64,000 nucleotides of DNA, from the NCBI RefSeq assembly GCF_944324935.1, contig NZ_CALUYG010000007.1:1-64000 (forward strand), read 5' to 3'. Both the position numbers and the translations under genes were made by a program. This document shows positions 1 through 9,541 of this stretch, piece by piece (position 1 is the stretch's first letter; every line of letters begins with the position of its first letter). Below the pieces are notes generated by a model. The model was not told the origin of the DNA. It saw only the letters and a program-made list of their open reading frames with translations, and ran no database searches. Source of the stretch: an uncultured Desulfovibrio sp. Lineage in GTDB: Bacteria > Desulfobacterota > Desulfovibrionia > Desulfovibrionales > Desulfovibrionaceae.

Positions 1-40
1 GAGTTTTTATAACATACGCAAAGCTTTAAGCTTTTTTGAA

Positions 41-64
41 CCTCCCGCCTAGCGGGAGGTTTTC
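41..64 (+). terminator. rho-independent terminator for a plus-strand gene before the window
   Basis: An 8-bp perfect GC stem (CCTCCCGC/GCGGGAGG) with a 3-base loop is followed by TTTTC. It is oriented to end a plus-strand transcript entering from the left, so a gene probably ends just outside the window. Confidence 0.7.
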
Positions 65-71
65 TTCATAC

Positions 72-103
72 AAAAAAGCGCCCCCTGCATGCACAGGGGG
101 CGC
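72..103 (-). terminator. terminator of ald
   Basis: A hairpin with a 10-bp arm (GCGCCCCCTG and its complement) lies at 78-103. On the minus strand it is followed by six Ts (72-77). It sits about 60 bases past the ald stop codon, so it ends the ald transcript. Confidence 0.8.
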
Positions 104-161
104 TGGGTTCGCCGTCATGCCGTCCTTCTGATGACAGAGAGGACAGCCTGGGCCGACTGGC

Positions 162-1280
162 TTACTTCAGCAGGTCGGCGGCGGGCACATAGGTCAGGCC
201 GAAGGCGTCGGCCACACCCTTGAAGGTGCACTTGCCGTGGACAGTGTTCAGGCCGCGGGCCAGAGCGATGTTGTCGGCGCAAGCCTTCTTCCAGCCCTTG
301 TCGGCCAGCTGCAGAGCGTAGGGCAGGGTGGCGTTGGTCAGGGCGTAGGTGGAAGCGATCGGCACGGCGCCGGGGATGTTGGCCACGGAGTAGTGGACAA
401 CGTCGTGCTTGATGAAGGTCGGGTTTTCGTGGGTGGTCGGATGGCCGGCGGTGGTTTCCACAGCGCCGCCCTGGTCAATGGCCACGTCCACCACGGCGGA
501 GCCGGGGCGCATGGACTTGATCATTTCTTCGGTCACGAGCTGCGGGCACTTGGCGCCGGGGATGAGCACGGAACCGATCACGAGGTCGGCGTCCTTCACG
601 GCGGCGGCAATGTTGTGGCTGTTGGAAGCCATGGTCTGCACGCGGGCGCCGAAGATGTCGTCGAGGTAGCGCAGACGGTTCAGGTTGTTGTCCAGGATGG
701 TCACTTCGGCGCCGATGCCGATGGCCATCTTGGCGGCGTTGGTGCCCACGATACCGCCACCCACGATGACGACTTTACCGCGCTGCACGCCAGGCACGCC
801 ACCCAGCAGCACGCCGCAACCGCCGGCATGCTTGGTCAGGATGTTGGCGCCCACCTGGATGGACATGCGGCCGGCCACTTCGGACATGGGGGCCAGCAGG
901 GGCAGGGTGCGGTCTTCGGGCTGCACGGTTTCGTAGGCAAGGCCCACCACGCCGGAGTTCAGCAGGGCGTCGGTCTGGGGCTTGTCGGCGGCCAGGTGCA
1001 GGTAGGTGAAGAGCAGCAGGCCGTCACGGAAGTACTTGTATTCGCTCTGCAGGGGCTCCTTGACCTTCATGATCATTTCGGCCTTGGCCCACACGTCGGC
1101 CACGGGCAGCATGGTGGCGCCGGCGGCTTTGTATTCGTCGTCGGAGATGCGGCTGCCGAGACCGGCGCCCACTTCGATCATGACTTCATGACCATGATCC
1201 TTCAGAGCTTTGACGCCAGCCGGGGTGATGCCCACGCGATGTTCATTGGCCTTGATTTCTTTAGTAACGCCGATAAGCAT
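162..1280 (-). CDS. ald: alanine dehydrogenase
   Basis: NAD-dependent alanine dehydrogenase (L-alanine + NAD to pyruvate + ammonia + NADH), 372 aa, the usual length. The N-terminal [17 protein letters not shown] with the substrate-binding K/R region, the ...KVKEP loop near residue 73, and the Rossmann glycine motif [13 protein letters not shown] near residue 170 are all present. An AGGAGG ribosome site precedes the ATG by 7 bases. It is monocistronic, with its own terminator at 72-103. In taurine degraders alanine dehydrogenase regenerates the pyruvate used by taurine:pyruvate aminotransferase, and tpa lies 1.6 kb upstream on the same strand, which supports that role here; it may also serve general alanine catabolism. 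Confidence 0.95.
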   Translation of the reverse strand: MLIGVTKEIKANEHRVGITPAGVKALKDHGHEVMIEVGAGLGSRISDDEYKAAGATMLPVADVWAKAEMIMKVKEPLQSEYKYFRDGLLLFTYLHLAADKPQTDALLNSGVVGLAYETVQPEDRTLPLLAPMSEVAGRMSIQVGANILTKHAGGCGVLLGGVPGVQRGKVVIVGGGIVGTNAAKMAIGIGAEVTILDNNLNRLRYLDDIFGARVQTMASNSHNIAAAVKDADLVIGSVLIPGAKCPQLVTEEMIKSMRPGSAVVDVAIDQGGAVETTAGHPTTHENPTFIKHDVVHYSVANIPGAVPIASTYALTNATLPYALQLADKGWKKACADNIALARGLNTVHGKCTFKGVADAFGLTYVPAADLLK

Positions 1281-1680
1281 TTGAAGCCCTCCTGAAAGGC
1301 TGCAAGTGGATGATGAAAATTCCGTTCGTGACGGACATACCCTTTCGCAAACAGGCTTGGAGGCACGGTGCTGATCGGGCGCAAGAGCCGGATCGTTCAG
1401 GTAATGCGTTGCTCCAAGGCTTGCGGCGTCTGCCGATGTGGCGGGCGAACGTGGCGCGTGCCATGCGCTCTCGTCGCATCATTGAACAGACAAACAACTC
1501 TGTTCCGCAGCTCGCGAAAAGACCCTAGCCCTTTTCCGCCGTGACGGCAAGAGGATTGCGGGGGATTTTCAGGAAAAAAATATTTTCTTCACGAACAGGG
1601 TCCGGCAGGAAAAAAGCGGCCGGCAGCGCCGGATTCAGGCCGTGGCTCCCGCTCCGGGCTGTACAAAAAGCGGTCAGGGC
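1281..1680. other. intergenic region upstream of ald and downstream of the BMP protein
   Basis: 400 bases without a convincing gene. It must hold the ald promoter on the minus strand. I checked for a sigma-54 -24/-12 element near 1460 (a TGGCAC is present on the minus strand) but the TTGC half does not follow at the right distance. An A/T-rich patch (aaaaaaatattttctt) lies near 1574-1590. No clear terminator for the BMP gene was seen. Confidence 0.4.
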
Positions 1681-2754
1681 TCAGCGGCAATTGCACAGCG
1701 TGCCCTGACGCAGGGAGGGCAGCCGGATGGCCTGGCGCTCCAGCTCCCGGCGCAGCTCCATCAGGCGCTCTTTGAGGCGGGGCGGCAGTCTGTTGCCCTC
1801 TTCCCGGGAAAAAACGCGCAGATCGGTGATGCCCACGCCCTTGTCCGCCAGCGAATGGGTCAGGATCTCGCCGCCGCGAAAACCTCCCTGCGCATGCGCG
1901 GCGACGATCTCGTACACGGCGCGGTCCCCCTGCTTGAGGATGGAGGTCAGTACGCGACCGGGGCGCAGATCGTCCTGATCGGCGGCCATGCCGATGGCCA
2001 GCGCCTGCCGCTCGGCCAGCACGTCCAGGGCGGCCAGTCCCGCGCTGCCGGCGGCCAGCACCACGATATCCGCGCCTTCGTCCAGCAGCTCGCGGCAGCG
2101 TGTCTGCGCCCGCTGCGCGTCTTCGAAAGAATCCAGGCTGCGGTGGACGATGCGGATCTCGGGATCGATAAGGCGGGCTCCCTCCAGAAAGCCGTTGAGC
2201 ATGGTCACGATGGGGCCGGTCTCCCGGCCGGAGAGCCAGCCCAGCGTTTTCTGGGGGTTCATGCCGCGGCTGTCGGAGGTCGTCAGCATGGCCGCCGCGG
2301 CTCCGGCCAGGAAGGCCGCCTGCTCATCGGCAAAGGTGACGGACATGATGTTGGCGGCCCGGACCCCGGTGTCGATGCAGCCGAAGTGCGTCGTGCGGAA
2401 GTTGGCGGCATTGTTGCGCAAGACTTCATGCAGGCTGTCGTCGGCAACAAGGACGAGGTCGGCGCGGGCCGCCTCTTCCCGGAATATGTCCTGCTGGTCG
2501 CTGCCGGCCGGCGCGGCGACCACGCGCGCGGTGATGCCGAGCTCCTTTTCGGCGCGGGCAAGGCCGGCCCGGAGCTGATCGTGCCAGCCCTTGTCCGGCG
2601 TCAGGCTTTCCAGCAGCAGACAGACTGTCGCCGTCGGGGCGGCGCGCGTTGTCCCGGCCGCCGCGTGCAGACACAGGGCAAGGCAGAACAGCAGGCAGAC
2701 GCCGACGGCGGACAGACGGCAACGCAGGGATGAGGCGGGAGACGGCTGAGACAT
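1681..2754 (-). CDS. BMP-family (PnrA/Med-like) periplasmic substrate-binding protein
   Basis: 357 aa if started at MSQPSPASS; the longer upstream reading would run through the tpa terminator and is rejected. Residues about 12-37 form a hydrophobic signal peptide, so the product is exported. The mature part resembles the BMP/Med family of ABC-transporter binding proteins: TVCLLLESLTPDKGWHDQ at the start, then LVLVADDSLHEVL, ANIMSVTFADEQAAFLAG and KTLGWLSGRETGPI in the expected order. Known relatives bind nucleosides or act in signalling; the ligand here is unknown. No permease or ATPase gene lies nearby, so it is an orphan binding protein. Its position between tpa and ald hints at co-function but does not prove it. 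Confidence 0.75.
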   Translation of the reverse strand: MSQPSPASSLRCRLSAVGVCLLFCLALCLHAAAGTTRAAPTATVCLLLESLTPDKGWHDQLRAGLARAEKELGITARVVAAPAGSDQQDIFREEAARADLVLVADDSLHEVLRNNAANFRTTHFGCIDTGVRAANIMSVTFADEQAAFLAGAAAAMLTTSDSRGMNPQKTLGWLSGRETGPIVTMLNGFLEGARLIDPEIRIVHRSLDSFEDAQRAQTRCRELLDEGADIVVLAAGSAGLAALDVLAERQALAIGMAADQDDLRPGRVLTSILKQGDRAVYEIVAAHAQGGFRGGEILTHSLADKGVGITDLRVFSREEGNRLPPRLKERLMELRRELERQAIRLPSLRQGTLCNCR

Positions 2755-2826
2755 GGCGAACTCGTGATATGGCGATGAGGATGGAGGAAACGGCCGGAGG
2801 CCATTCCGGTGCGGATGTGACGTCAC

Positions 2827-2851
2827 AAAAAAAGGGGGGCCGAGGCCCCCC
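2827..2851 (-). terminator. terminator of tpa
   Basis: Stem GGGGGGCC/GGCCCCCC with a 2-base centre at 2834-2851. On the minus strand it is followed by seven Ts (2827-2833). It lies about 25 bases after the tpa stop. Confidence 0.85.
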
Positions 2852-2875
2852 TTGTTCGTCGGTGTTCGGCCGTGA

Positions 2876-4246
2876 TTAGGCAGACACCTTGGCCAGAGCC
2901 TTGTCGATGGCATTGACCAGTTCGTCAATGTCGCCCTGGGTGGAGATCAGGGCCGGGCTCAGGCAGATGGTGTTGTTGAATTCACGGAAGCTGCGGGAGG
3001 TCTTGCCGATGATGACGCCCTGCTTGAAGCAGTCGGCCACCACGCCGCCGGCCACGGATTCGTCCACCGGTTCCTTGGTGGTGCGATCCTTGACCAGTTC
3101 CAGACCGGCAAAGAGGCCCTTGCCGCGCACGTCGCCGATGACCTTGTACTTGTCCTTCAGCTCGAGCAGACGGCCCATGAGGTATTCGCCCTGTTTCACG
3201 ACGTTGTCGAGCAGGTGTTCTTCTTCGATGATTTCCATGTTGGCGATGGCCGCGGCCGGGCCGGAGGTGCAACCGCCGAAGGTGGAAATGTCGCGGAAGT
3301 AGGCGTCGCGGTCGGAAGGATCATTGATGAAGTCCTGGAAGACTTCTTCAGTGGTCACGGTGCAGGAGATGGGCGCATAGCCGCTGGCCACGCCCTTGGC
3401 CATGGTGACGATGTCGGGCTTCACGCCGAAGTGCTGGTAGCCGAACCATTTGCCGGTACGGCCAAGGCCGCACACCACTTCGTCGATGATCAGCAGCACG
3501 CCGTACTTCTTGCAGATTTCCTGCACGGTTTCGAAGTAGCCGTCCGGGGGCACGATGACGCCGCCGCCGGCGGTGATGGGTTCGAGGATCAGGCCGCCTA
3601 CGGTGTCGGGGTCTTCACGCTGGATGACTTCTTCGATCTGCTTGGCGAATTTCTTGCCGAGATCGGCGCAGTCGCCGAAGGGCGAACGATACGCGCAGCA
3701 GTGGGGCACTTCCACGAAGCCGGGCGTGAAGGGGCCGAACTGGTTGCGGCGTTCGTACTGACCGCAGGCGCTCAGCGTGGTGATGGTGGTGCCGTGGTAG
3801 TCACGGTCGCGGTACAGGATCTTGCTCTTTTTGCCGCCGTGCTTCAGGGCGGAGATCTGACGGACGATCTTGAAGGCCTTTTCGTTGGCTTCGGAACCGG
3901 AGTTGGAGATGTACACGCGGCTCATGCCGGGCATCTTTTCGATGAGCTTCTTGGAGAATTCGATGGTCGGGATGTTGCCGTAGGAGTTGGCGAAGTAGCA
4001 CAGCTTCATCAGCTGATCGGCCACAGCCTTGACGATCTTTTCCCGGCCGAAGCCCACGTTGACGGTCCACACGCCGCCGGACACGGCATCAAGATATTCC
4101 TTGCCGTTGATGTCCTTCACGCGGTTGCCCTTGGCTTCCACGAAGATGGTGGGGTCGGCATGTTCGTAAACTTTGTGCTGGGTCAGGTGATGCCACACAT
4201 ATTTCTTGTCGGTGGCGATCAGATCGGCGGAATTGCACTGAGCCAT
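2876..4246 (-). CDS. tpa: taurine:pyruvate aminotransferase
   Basis: PLP-dependent class III aminotransferase, 456 aa. It would transfer the amino group of taurine to pyruvate, giving sulfoacetaldehyde and alanine. The family signature is clear: KYVWHHLTQHKVYEHADP near the N-terminus, EYLDAVSGGVWTVNVGFGR, SNSGSEANEKAFKIVR, the YHGTT motif, IIDEVVCGLGRTGKWFGYQ and the PLP lysine in TMAKGVASGYAP. The start was set at MAQCNSADL because GGAGG precedes it by 8 bases; an in-frame ATG six codons upstream lacks such a site. The substrate assignment rests on resemblance to Bilophila-type Tpa and on the ald gene nearby; another omega-amino donor cannot be excluded. Confidence 0.85.
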   Translation of the reverse strand: MAQCNSADLIATDKKYVWHHLTQHKVYEHADPTIFVEAKGNRVKDINGKEYLDAVSGGVWTVNVGFGREKIVKAVADQLMKLCYFANSYGNIPTIEFSKKLIEKMPGMSRVYISNSGSEANEKAFKIVRQISALKHGGKKSKILYRDRDYHGTTITTLSACGQYERRNQFGPFTPGFVEVPHCCAYRSPFGDCADLGKKFAKQIEEVIQREDPDTVGGLILEPITAGGGVIVPPDGYFETVQEICKKYGVLLIIDEVVCGLGRTGKWFGYQHFGVKPDIVTMAKGVASGYAPISCTVTTEEVFQDFINDPSDRDAYFRDISTFGGCTSGPAAAIANMEIIEEEHLLDNVVKQGEYLMGRLLELKDKYKVIGDVRGKGLFAGLELVKDRTTKEPVDESVAGGVVADCFKQGVIIGKTSRSFREFNNTICLSPALISTQGDIDELVNAIDKALAKVSA

Positions 4247-4759
4247 GGTAGCCTCCAAAGTCATTTAGGTGTCTAGGGCTCATTTCTACGGTGGCGCCGC
4301 ACGCGCCGTCGCAAGCCAGGGCCCTTTCGGAACGTGGTTCACATTGGCTAACAGGACAAATAGGAGTTTTAAAAACCCTTGTCAACCGCAAGTCCTTTTT
4401 TTTCTCAATCAAACGGAATAACATGTTTTTTCATGCAATTTCCTTTCTTTTTCCCGGTGAGGCCGGGCTCCTTGTCCGCAGGGACGCCCGGGGCCCTGCC
4501 GGACGGACCGCCTGGCTGTCGCCATCCGTAATGTCTCGTTTTCGTCTGAGATCATGCCTGCTTGCGTGGCGGGGGCTCCTGCTGGGCGGCAAATGCGCCG
4601 GCCGGAAGCTGTGAAAAAAATCGCTCGCTTTTCGGCCGCCCCGCTGCTATGGTATGACGCCTCTCCTGCGGGACAGGCGCGGAGCCGCCATGCGCGCATG
4701 GCCCCGCCCGGCACAGCCCGCCGTCGTGCCGGAACGTCTTTATATATGGGGGTGAAACC
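4247..4759. other. divergent intergenic region between tpa and hydG
   Basis: 513 bases with no supported gene. It holds the candidate tpa promoter, an A/T-rich block at about 4365-4450 with a CATG-T6-CATG symmetric element (4421-4434) that could be a regulator site, and the hydG leader with GGGGGTGA before the hydG ATG. Confidence 0.4.
4357..4385 (-). promoter_or_regulatory. candidate sigma-70 promoter of tpa
   Basis: On the minus strand TTGACA (4385-4380), a 17-base spacer and TATTTG (4362-4357) lie about 110 bases before the tpa start. The -35 box is perfect; the -10 is weak, as expected of a regulated promoter. Confidence 0.45.
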
Positions 4760-6154
4760 ATGCCGAACTTTTCCCTTCCGTCCTGGCTGGATGTGCGCGC
4801 CATCGAGGAGGCGCTGTCCTGTGCCGTGGCGCCCGATGCGGCCCGGCTGAAAGGCATCCTTGACAAGTCCCGGGCACTGCGTCCCCTGACGCTGGCCGAG
4901 ACGGCAACGCTCATGCGCGTGACCTCGCCCGACGGCCTTCTGGCCATCATGCACGCCGCCGACGAGGTGAAACAGCGGGTGTACGGGGATCGCATCGTGC
5001 TTTCGGCGCCGCTGCACCTCACCAACCATTGCGGCAGCGAGTGTCTGTATTGCGCCAACCGCAAGGGCAACGACATGGTGCAGCGCAAGTACATGACCTC
5101 CCCGGAGATCAGCGAGGCCGGCCGCAAGCTCATCCGTCAGGGCCACAAGCGCGTTTTTCTGGTCACCGGGCAGCTGCCCAATGCCGACGTGGAGTATCTG
5201 GCCGAGGCGGTGAGCATCCTGTATACGCTGTACGAGGGGGACGGCGAGATCCGCCGCGTCAACGTGAACGTGGGCCCGCTGGCGGCCGATCAGTATGATA
5301 TCCTGCGTTCCGTGGACGTGGGGTCCGTGCTCCTCTATCAGGATACCTATCATCCCGAGCATTACCAGGCCGTGCACAAGGCCGGCCCCAAGGCCAATTA
5401 CGAGCGGCGCATCAACGCGGCCGACGAGGCGCTGCGCGCGGGCATGGGGGATGTGGGGCTGGGGTTGCTGCTGGGGCTTGCCCCGTGGCAGTTCGACGTG
5501 CTGGCCCTGAGCCTGCATGCCGCGCATCTGGCAAGCGTCTACGGGACGGGAGGGCACACGGTGAGCATGCACCGCATGCGTCCCGCTCCGGGCGGCCTGG
5601 CGCAGGCTCCCTTCCCGGTGAGCGATCAGGATTTCCTGCGCTGCGTGGCCATCACGCGTCTGGCCATCCCGTATACGGGCATCATCCTCAGTTCCCGCGA
5701 GCCGTCCGGCCTGTGGCGCGACGGTTGCGGGGTGGGCTGCTCCCAGCTGCTGACCGGCAGCGTGGCCAATCCTTACGAGGACTGGAGCCCGCTGCCCGGC
5801 CCGGGGGGCGTGCCTTTCCCCATCGGCGAGAATTGCCATGTGGACGATGTGGTGAGCTTCCTGCTGGAGGAGGCGCGCCACCTGCCCTCCTTCTGCACGG
5901 CCTGTCCGCGTCTCGGACGCAGCGGCGTGGAATTCCTTTCCATGGTGCGCGAAAGCGGCATGAAGGGGCAGTGCGGCCCCAATTCCATCGCCTCGTTCCT
6001 GGAGTTCCTGCTCAACTACGCCACGCCGGCCACCCGGCGTCTGGGGGAGGCCCTCATCGAGGAAAAGCTGGCGGCCATGCCGGAGCCGGACAAGGGCGCC
6101 GCCGTACGTCTGCTGCAGAAGGTGCGGGCGGGACGCGTGGACGAATTCATCTGA
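4760..6154 (+). CDS. hydG: [FeFe]-hydrogenase maturase HydG (tyrosine lyase)
   Basis: Radical SAM enzyme that splits tyrosine to p-cresol, CO and cyanide to build the iron-carbonyl-cyanide synthon of the [FeFe]-hydrogenase H cluster. 464 aa, normal for HydG. The SAM cluster motif CGSECLYC (C-x3-C-x2-C) is at about residues 91-98. The C-terminal auxiliary cluster motif fits C-x2-C-x22-C exactly (CTAC at about residue 380, then GQCGPN), which separates HydG from ThiH. A GGGGGTGA ribosome site precedes the ATG. HydE, HydF and hydrogenase genes are not in the window, so this gene is separated from its partners. Confidence 0.92.
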   Translation: MPNFSLPSWLDVRAIEEALSCAVAPDAARLKGILDKSRALRPLTLAETATLMRVTSPDGLLAIMHAADEVKQRVYGDRIVLSAPLHLTNHCGSECLYCANRKGNDMVQRKYMTSPEISEAGRKLIRQGHKRVFLVTGQLPNADVEYLAEAVSILYTLYEGDGEIRRVNVNVGPLAADQYDILRSVDVGSVLLYQDTYHPEHYQAVHKAGPKANYERRINAADEALRAGMGDVGLGLLLGLAPWQFDVLALSLHAAHLASVYGTGGHTVSMHRMRPAPGGLAQAPFPVSDQDFLRCVAITRLAIPYTGIILSSREPSGLWRDGCGVGCSQLLTGSVANPYEDWSPLPGPGGVPFPIGENCHVDDVVSFLLEEARHLPSFCTACPRLGRSGVEFLSMVRESGMKGQCGPNSIASFLEFLLNYATPATRRLGEALIEEKLAAMPEPDKGAAVRLLQKVRAGRVDEFI

Positions 6155-6279
6155 TGCCGGCAAGTCCGGCGGACGGGATCGCATGAGCATGTACGGCGGA
6201 GGTCGCCCCTGCGGGCGGCCTTCCGCTTTCCGGGCCGCCGGGGCTGACGGCGGCCGGCAGAAGGGAGGGTGCGGGCGTC

Positions 6280-9200
6280 ATGGCGCGCAGATACCGCTTC
6301 AGTCGCTATTTTGACAGACAGGACAAGGACATCAGGGCGCTGGTCAACCGCATCCTTGATGCGCCCGACAGCACGCTGGCCAGCCTCTCCGGCGATCTGG
6401 CCGACCCTGAGCTGCATCCGCACGGCATCAAGGAGATGGTGACCTCCCAGGCCTCGCGCATGGCCTATGCCACGGTCAACCTGCTGCGCAATCTGGAGGT
6501 GGGCGGCTCCAGCTCCCGGGACAGGATCTGCGCGCTGCAAAGTCTTTTTGACGAAGTGCTGGCCAGCGCGCATTCCCCATTGCGGCGCAATACGGCGCGC
6601 GTGCTGTTGCAGATTATGAAGGACATGGTGCGCGCGCAGGGCGATCCCACGGAGCAGCTCAAGCTGGCGCACGATTTCCGCAAGGCCGCGCTGGGGACGC
6701 CCCGCGTGGTCCGCCGCATGCTGGCGCGCTACCATCTGCCGGAGATGCCGGAGGAATGGAACCAGATCGCCTTTGACGACCACGTCTACGACGTCAATAC
6801 CAAGGGGCGCAAGACGCCGACCCATCTGATCATGGACGCCTGGATCAAGGGGCTGCGCTCCCTGACGGTGCTCTATGACAACTGTATCGAGCTCGATGCC
6901 GCCGAGGAGCTGCTGGATGCGGCCGGCGTCACCGGCATGACCGTCCGGGTGGGCATCGAATATCAGGTCCCGTTTTACGACCGCTTTGTGAGCTTTTTGT
7001 GGGTGCCGCGCGGTTTCGTTTCCCGCCAGGGCTTCCTGGATTTCATGAACAGCGCGCCCGTGCAGAAGATGCAGGCGCGGGGCAGGGCCGTGCTGCACTG
7101 GTGGCGGGAGCGGGCCCTCAAGGCCCTCGACCTCTGGAATGCGCGGCAGCGGCCGGAACTGGAGTCCCGCTGGGGCGTCTCCGTCGCGCCGGCGGATGCC
7201 GATGATTTTCTGGATTTTCTGGGCAGACGGCATTCCGTCATGCTGCGGCTGGCCGAATATCTGCATCAGCTCGTACTGCCCAGTCTGCGCCTGCGGGCGC
7301 GGCAGCTGGAAGCGAAGGCCGGCGAAGGGAACGAGGAGGCCCGCCGGGAGATCAGGGAACTGGAACTGCTGACGGTCGACGTCATCTACCATGACTGGTT
7401 CGCCTCCCTGCTGGAAGGCGAGCTGCCGGATGCGCGGATCCCCGGGCATGCGCCGGACATGCCGGAATTGCGCACGGTGTCCGCCGCCGATCTGACGCGG
7501 CAGCTGCGGGAGCTCATGCCCGGCTACCAGCTCACGCTCTGCACGGAAAATCTGACCGCGGAGGACGTCATCGAACTGCTCTGGGATTGCCAGGGCGGCA
7601 TCACCCATCTGGAGATCTTCAATACCAAGAGCTGGATGCTGGGCCAGCTTGGCGGCATGGAATCCATCAGCCAGCTGCTCGAGGTGCTCAATCACGGGCA
7701 CGGGCCGCGCATGAAGCAGATGATCCGCCATATCATCCGGCGACTGGCGCAGGGCCAAAACAGCGAGCGCCTTGCCAAGTTTCAGGAGATCCTGCGCAAT
7801 GTGCCCAAACTCTGGGAAACCTACCGGCGCAGCCCGCTACGAACGCAGCTCGGCAGCAACGCGGCAACGCGTCTGCGCTCCTTCGGCATGGGCTTCGCCA
7901 TCCTGGAGACGCTGCCGCCGCGGGGCGTGGCGGCGCTGCGCCATGAGGGCTCGCCCTGCATCCCCATCCATGTCCCTGTGGAAGAAAAGCTCGCCTTTGT
8001 CGAGCCCGAGCATGCCGGACGCTTGCAGCGTCTGCTGTCCCGCTGTCGTTCGTTCCCCTTCCTGGCGCATCTGGGCAAGGAACGGCGGCGGGAATGGATC
8101 TCCGCCAGCGCGGAGTGCCGCTACAGCGAGCATGGCAACATCCATACCCTGGGCGGGTACAACATCCCCGCGCCCAACGATCTGCTGGACAAGGAAGCCG
8201 TGCCGGGCGGCCCTCCCGGCTGGCGCTACCTCAACACGGGGCTGACCTTGTGGGCCAAGGTGCTCGTGGGCTTCATCCCGGCGTTTTTCACCTTTCAGGC
8301 GACCCAGCAATGGTGGGTGCTTGCCTGGTTCGGCAGCTTCATCTGGTTCGGCATCACGGGCGTGCGTAATGTCCTGCAAATGGTCATGGCGGCGCAGGGG
8401 GCGACCCGCGGCACGCTCACGCACTGGAAGGAGCACGTCAGCATGAGCCGTCTGTGCGATTCCCTCATGTATACCGGCATCTCCGTGCTGCTGCTTGAGG
8501 GGATCGTCCGCGTGGGGCTGTTGCAGCGGCTGTGCGGTGTGACGGTGGAGGACCAGCCGCTGCTCGTCTTTGCGGTGCTCAACATCATCAACGGCTTTTA
8601 TATCTTCGCGCACAACATTTACCGTGGCTTCCCGCGACAGGCGGCCATCGGCAACCTGTTCCGCAGCGTTTTGGCCATCCCCATCTCCTCGTTGTACAAT
8701 GCAGGGCTCTGGGGAGGGCTGCTGGCCCTGGGCGTGGCCGATCCGCTGGCCTATCTGGCGCCGAGCGCGGCCATCGTCTCCAAAATGGCCTCGGATACCG
8801 TGGCGGCCCTCATCGAGGGTCTGGCCGACAGCAAGGTCAACATGCGCATGCGGCGTCGCGACTATGACGGCAAGCTGCGCCGCGCTTTCGACTGCTATAC
8901 CCGTCTGGAGATGCTCTTCCCCCGGGAAGACGCGCTGATCAAGCTGGCTCGACCCGGCGGGCTGGGCGAGCGGGGAGGCCGCGAGGCCCGCAAGCTGGAG
9001 AGGGCGCTCATCATCGCCGCCCTGGACTTCATGTACTTCTGGTTCTACCTGCCGCGGGCCCAGGAGGTCTGCCGGCAGGTCATCCGGGGCATGTCTCCGG
9101 CCGACCGGAGGGTGTTCTTTCGTTCTCAATTGGTCCTGCTGCGCGAACGGGATATCTGTCAGCTCATGGTGGACGGCCTTGTCGGGCACAACTTTTCAAA

Positions 9201-9324
9201 ACCGCTGGCTTTTTTTCTTGACAGGCACGGTGAATACCTGCGCGCCATGACCCAGTTATGCCGGAACAGGGTTCGGAAGGAAGGGAACGCCCAGCCTGAA
9301 GCGGAAGCGGCGGAAACGGTGTAG
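6280..9324 (+). CDS. large membrane-associated protein of unknown function
   Basis: 1014 aa; I do not recognise the family. It starts MARRYRFSRYFDRQDKD after GGAGGGTG. The first about 640 residues are soluble, charged and helical. Hydrophobic segments then follow at about residues 655-700 (LWAKVLVGFIPAFFTF, WWVLAWFGSFIWFGITG), 725-745, 760-785 and 800-845, followed by a basic cytoplasmic-looking tail of about 170 residues. So it is probably an inner-membrane protein with a big N-terminal cytoplasmic domain. It follows hydG by 125 bases on the same strand and may share its transcript; a role in hydrogenase maturation is only a possibility. Confidence 0.8.
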   Translation: MARRYRFSRYFDRQDKDIRALVNRILDAPDSTLASLSGDLADPELHPHGIKEMVTSQASRMAYATVNLLRNLEVGGSSSRDRICALQSLFDEVLASAHSPLRRNTARVLLQIMKDMVRAQGDPTEQLKLAHDFRKAALGTPRVVRRMLARYHLPEMPEEWNQIAFDDHVYDVNTKGRKTPTHLIMDAWIKGLRSLTVLYDNCIELDAAEELLDAAGVTGMTVRVGIEYQVPFYDRFVSFLWVPRGFVSRQGFLDFMNSAPVQKMQARGRAVLHWWRERALKALDLWNARQRPELESRWGVSVAPADADDFLDFLGRRHSVMLRLAEYLHQLVLPSLRLRARQLEAKAGEGNEEARREIRELELLTVDVIYHDWFASLLEGELPDARIPGHAPDMPELRTVSAADLTRQLRELMPGYQLTLCTENLTAEDVIELLWDCQGGITHLEIFNTKSWMLGQLGGMESISQLLEVLNHGHGPRMKQMIRHIIRRLAQGQNSERLAKFQEILRNVPKLWETYRRSPLRTQLGSNAATRLRSFGMGFAILETLPPRGVAALRHEGSPCIPIHVPVEEKLAFVEPEHAGRLQRLLSRCRSFPFLAHLGKERRREWISASAECRYSEHGNIHTLGGYNIPAPNDLLDKEAVPGGPPGWRYLNTGLTLWAKVLVGFIPAFFTFQATQQWWVLAWFGSFIWFGITGVRNVLQMVMAAQGATRGTLTHWKEHVSMSRLCDSLMYTGISVLLLEGIVRVGLLQRLCGVTVEDQPLLVFAVLNIINGFYIFAHNIYRGFPRQAAIGNLFRSVLAIPISSLYNAGLWGGLLALGVADPLAYLAPSAAIVSKMASDTVAALIEGLADSKVNMRMRRRDYDGKLRRAFDCYTRLEMLFPREDALIKLARPGGLGERGGREARKLERALIIAALDFMYFWFYLPRAQEVCRQVIRGMSPADRRVFFRSQLVLLRERDICQLMVDGLVGHNFSKPLAFFLDRHGEYLRAMTQLCRNRVRKEGNAQPEAEAAETV

Positions 9325-9541
9325 TATGGCTGCATCACGCTTGCGGCGTGACGTTTTCCCGTCCTTGCGGCGAAAGTTGTCCAATTGCATTGTGCGCTCA
9401 AACAGTCTTGTGATTTTTGGAGCTGTTGCCTGCGAATACGCAAAAAGAGCTTGTCATAAGTCCGTGAGTGCCGTAATCTGACTTCTAAGAACTACAAAAA
9501 ACGCCGCGGGAGCCCTCCGCGGTAGAAAAAAAGGAGTCGTT

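Noticed and set aside
237..1295. 352-aa plus-strand open frame opposite ald
   Set aside because: Rich in Gly/His/Val as expected of the complement of a GC-rich gene; ald is certain on the other strand.
1440..1475. Sigma-54 promoter for ald
   Set aside because: A TGGCAC occurs on the minus strand but TTGC does not follow at the required spacing.
1310..1528. 72-aa open frame upstream of ald
   Set aside because: No ribosome site, not protein-like; it lies in the ald promoter region.
4409..6190. 593-aa minus-strand open frame opposite hydG
   Set aside because: Antisense shadow with no recognisable domain; hydG has both cluster motifs.
6016..7758. 580-aa minus-strand frame opposite the 1014-aa gene
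   Set aside because: Composition of a shadow frame (His, Gln, Arg, Ala rich), no ribosome site.
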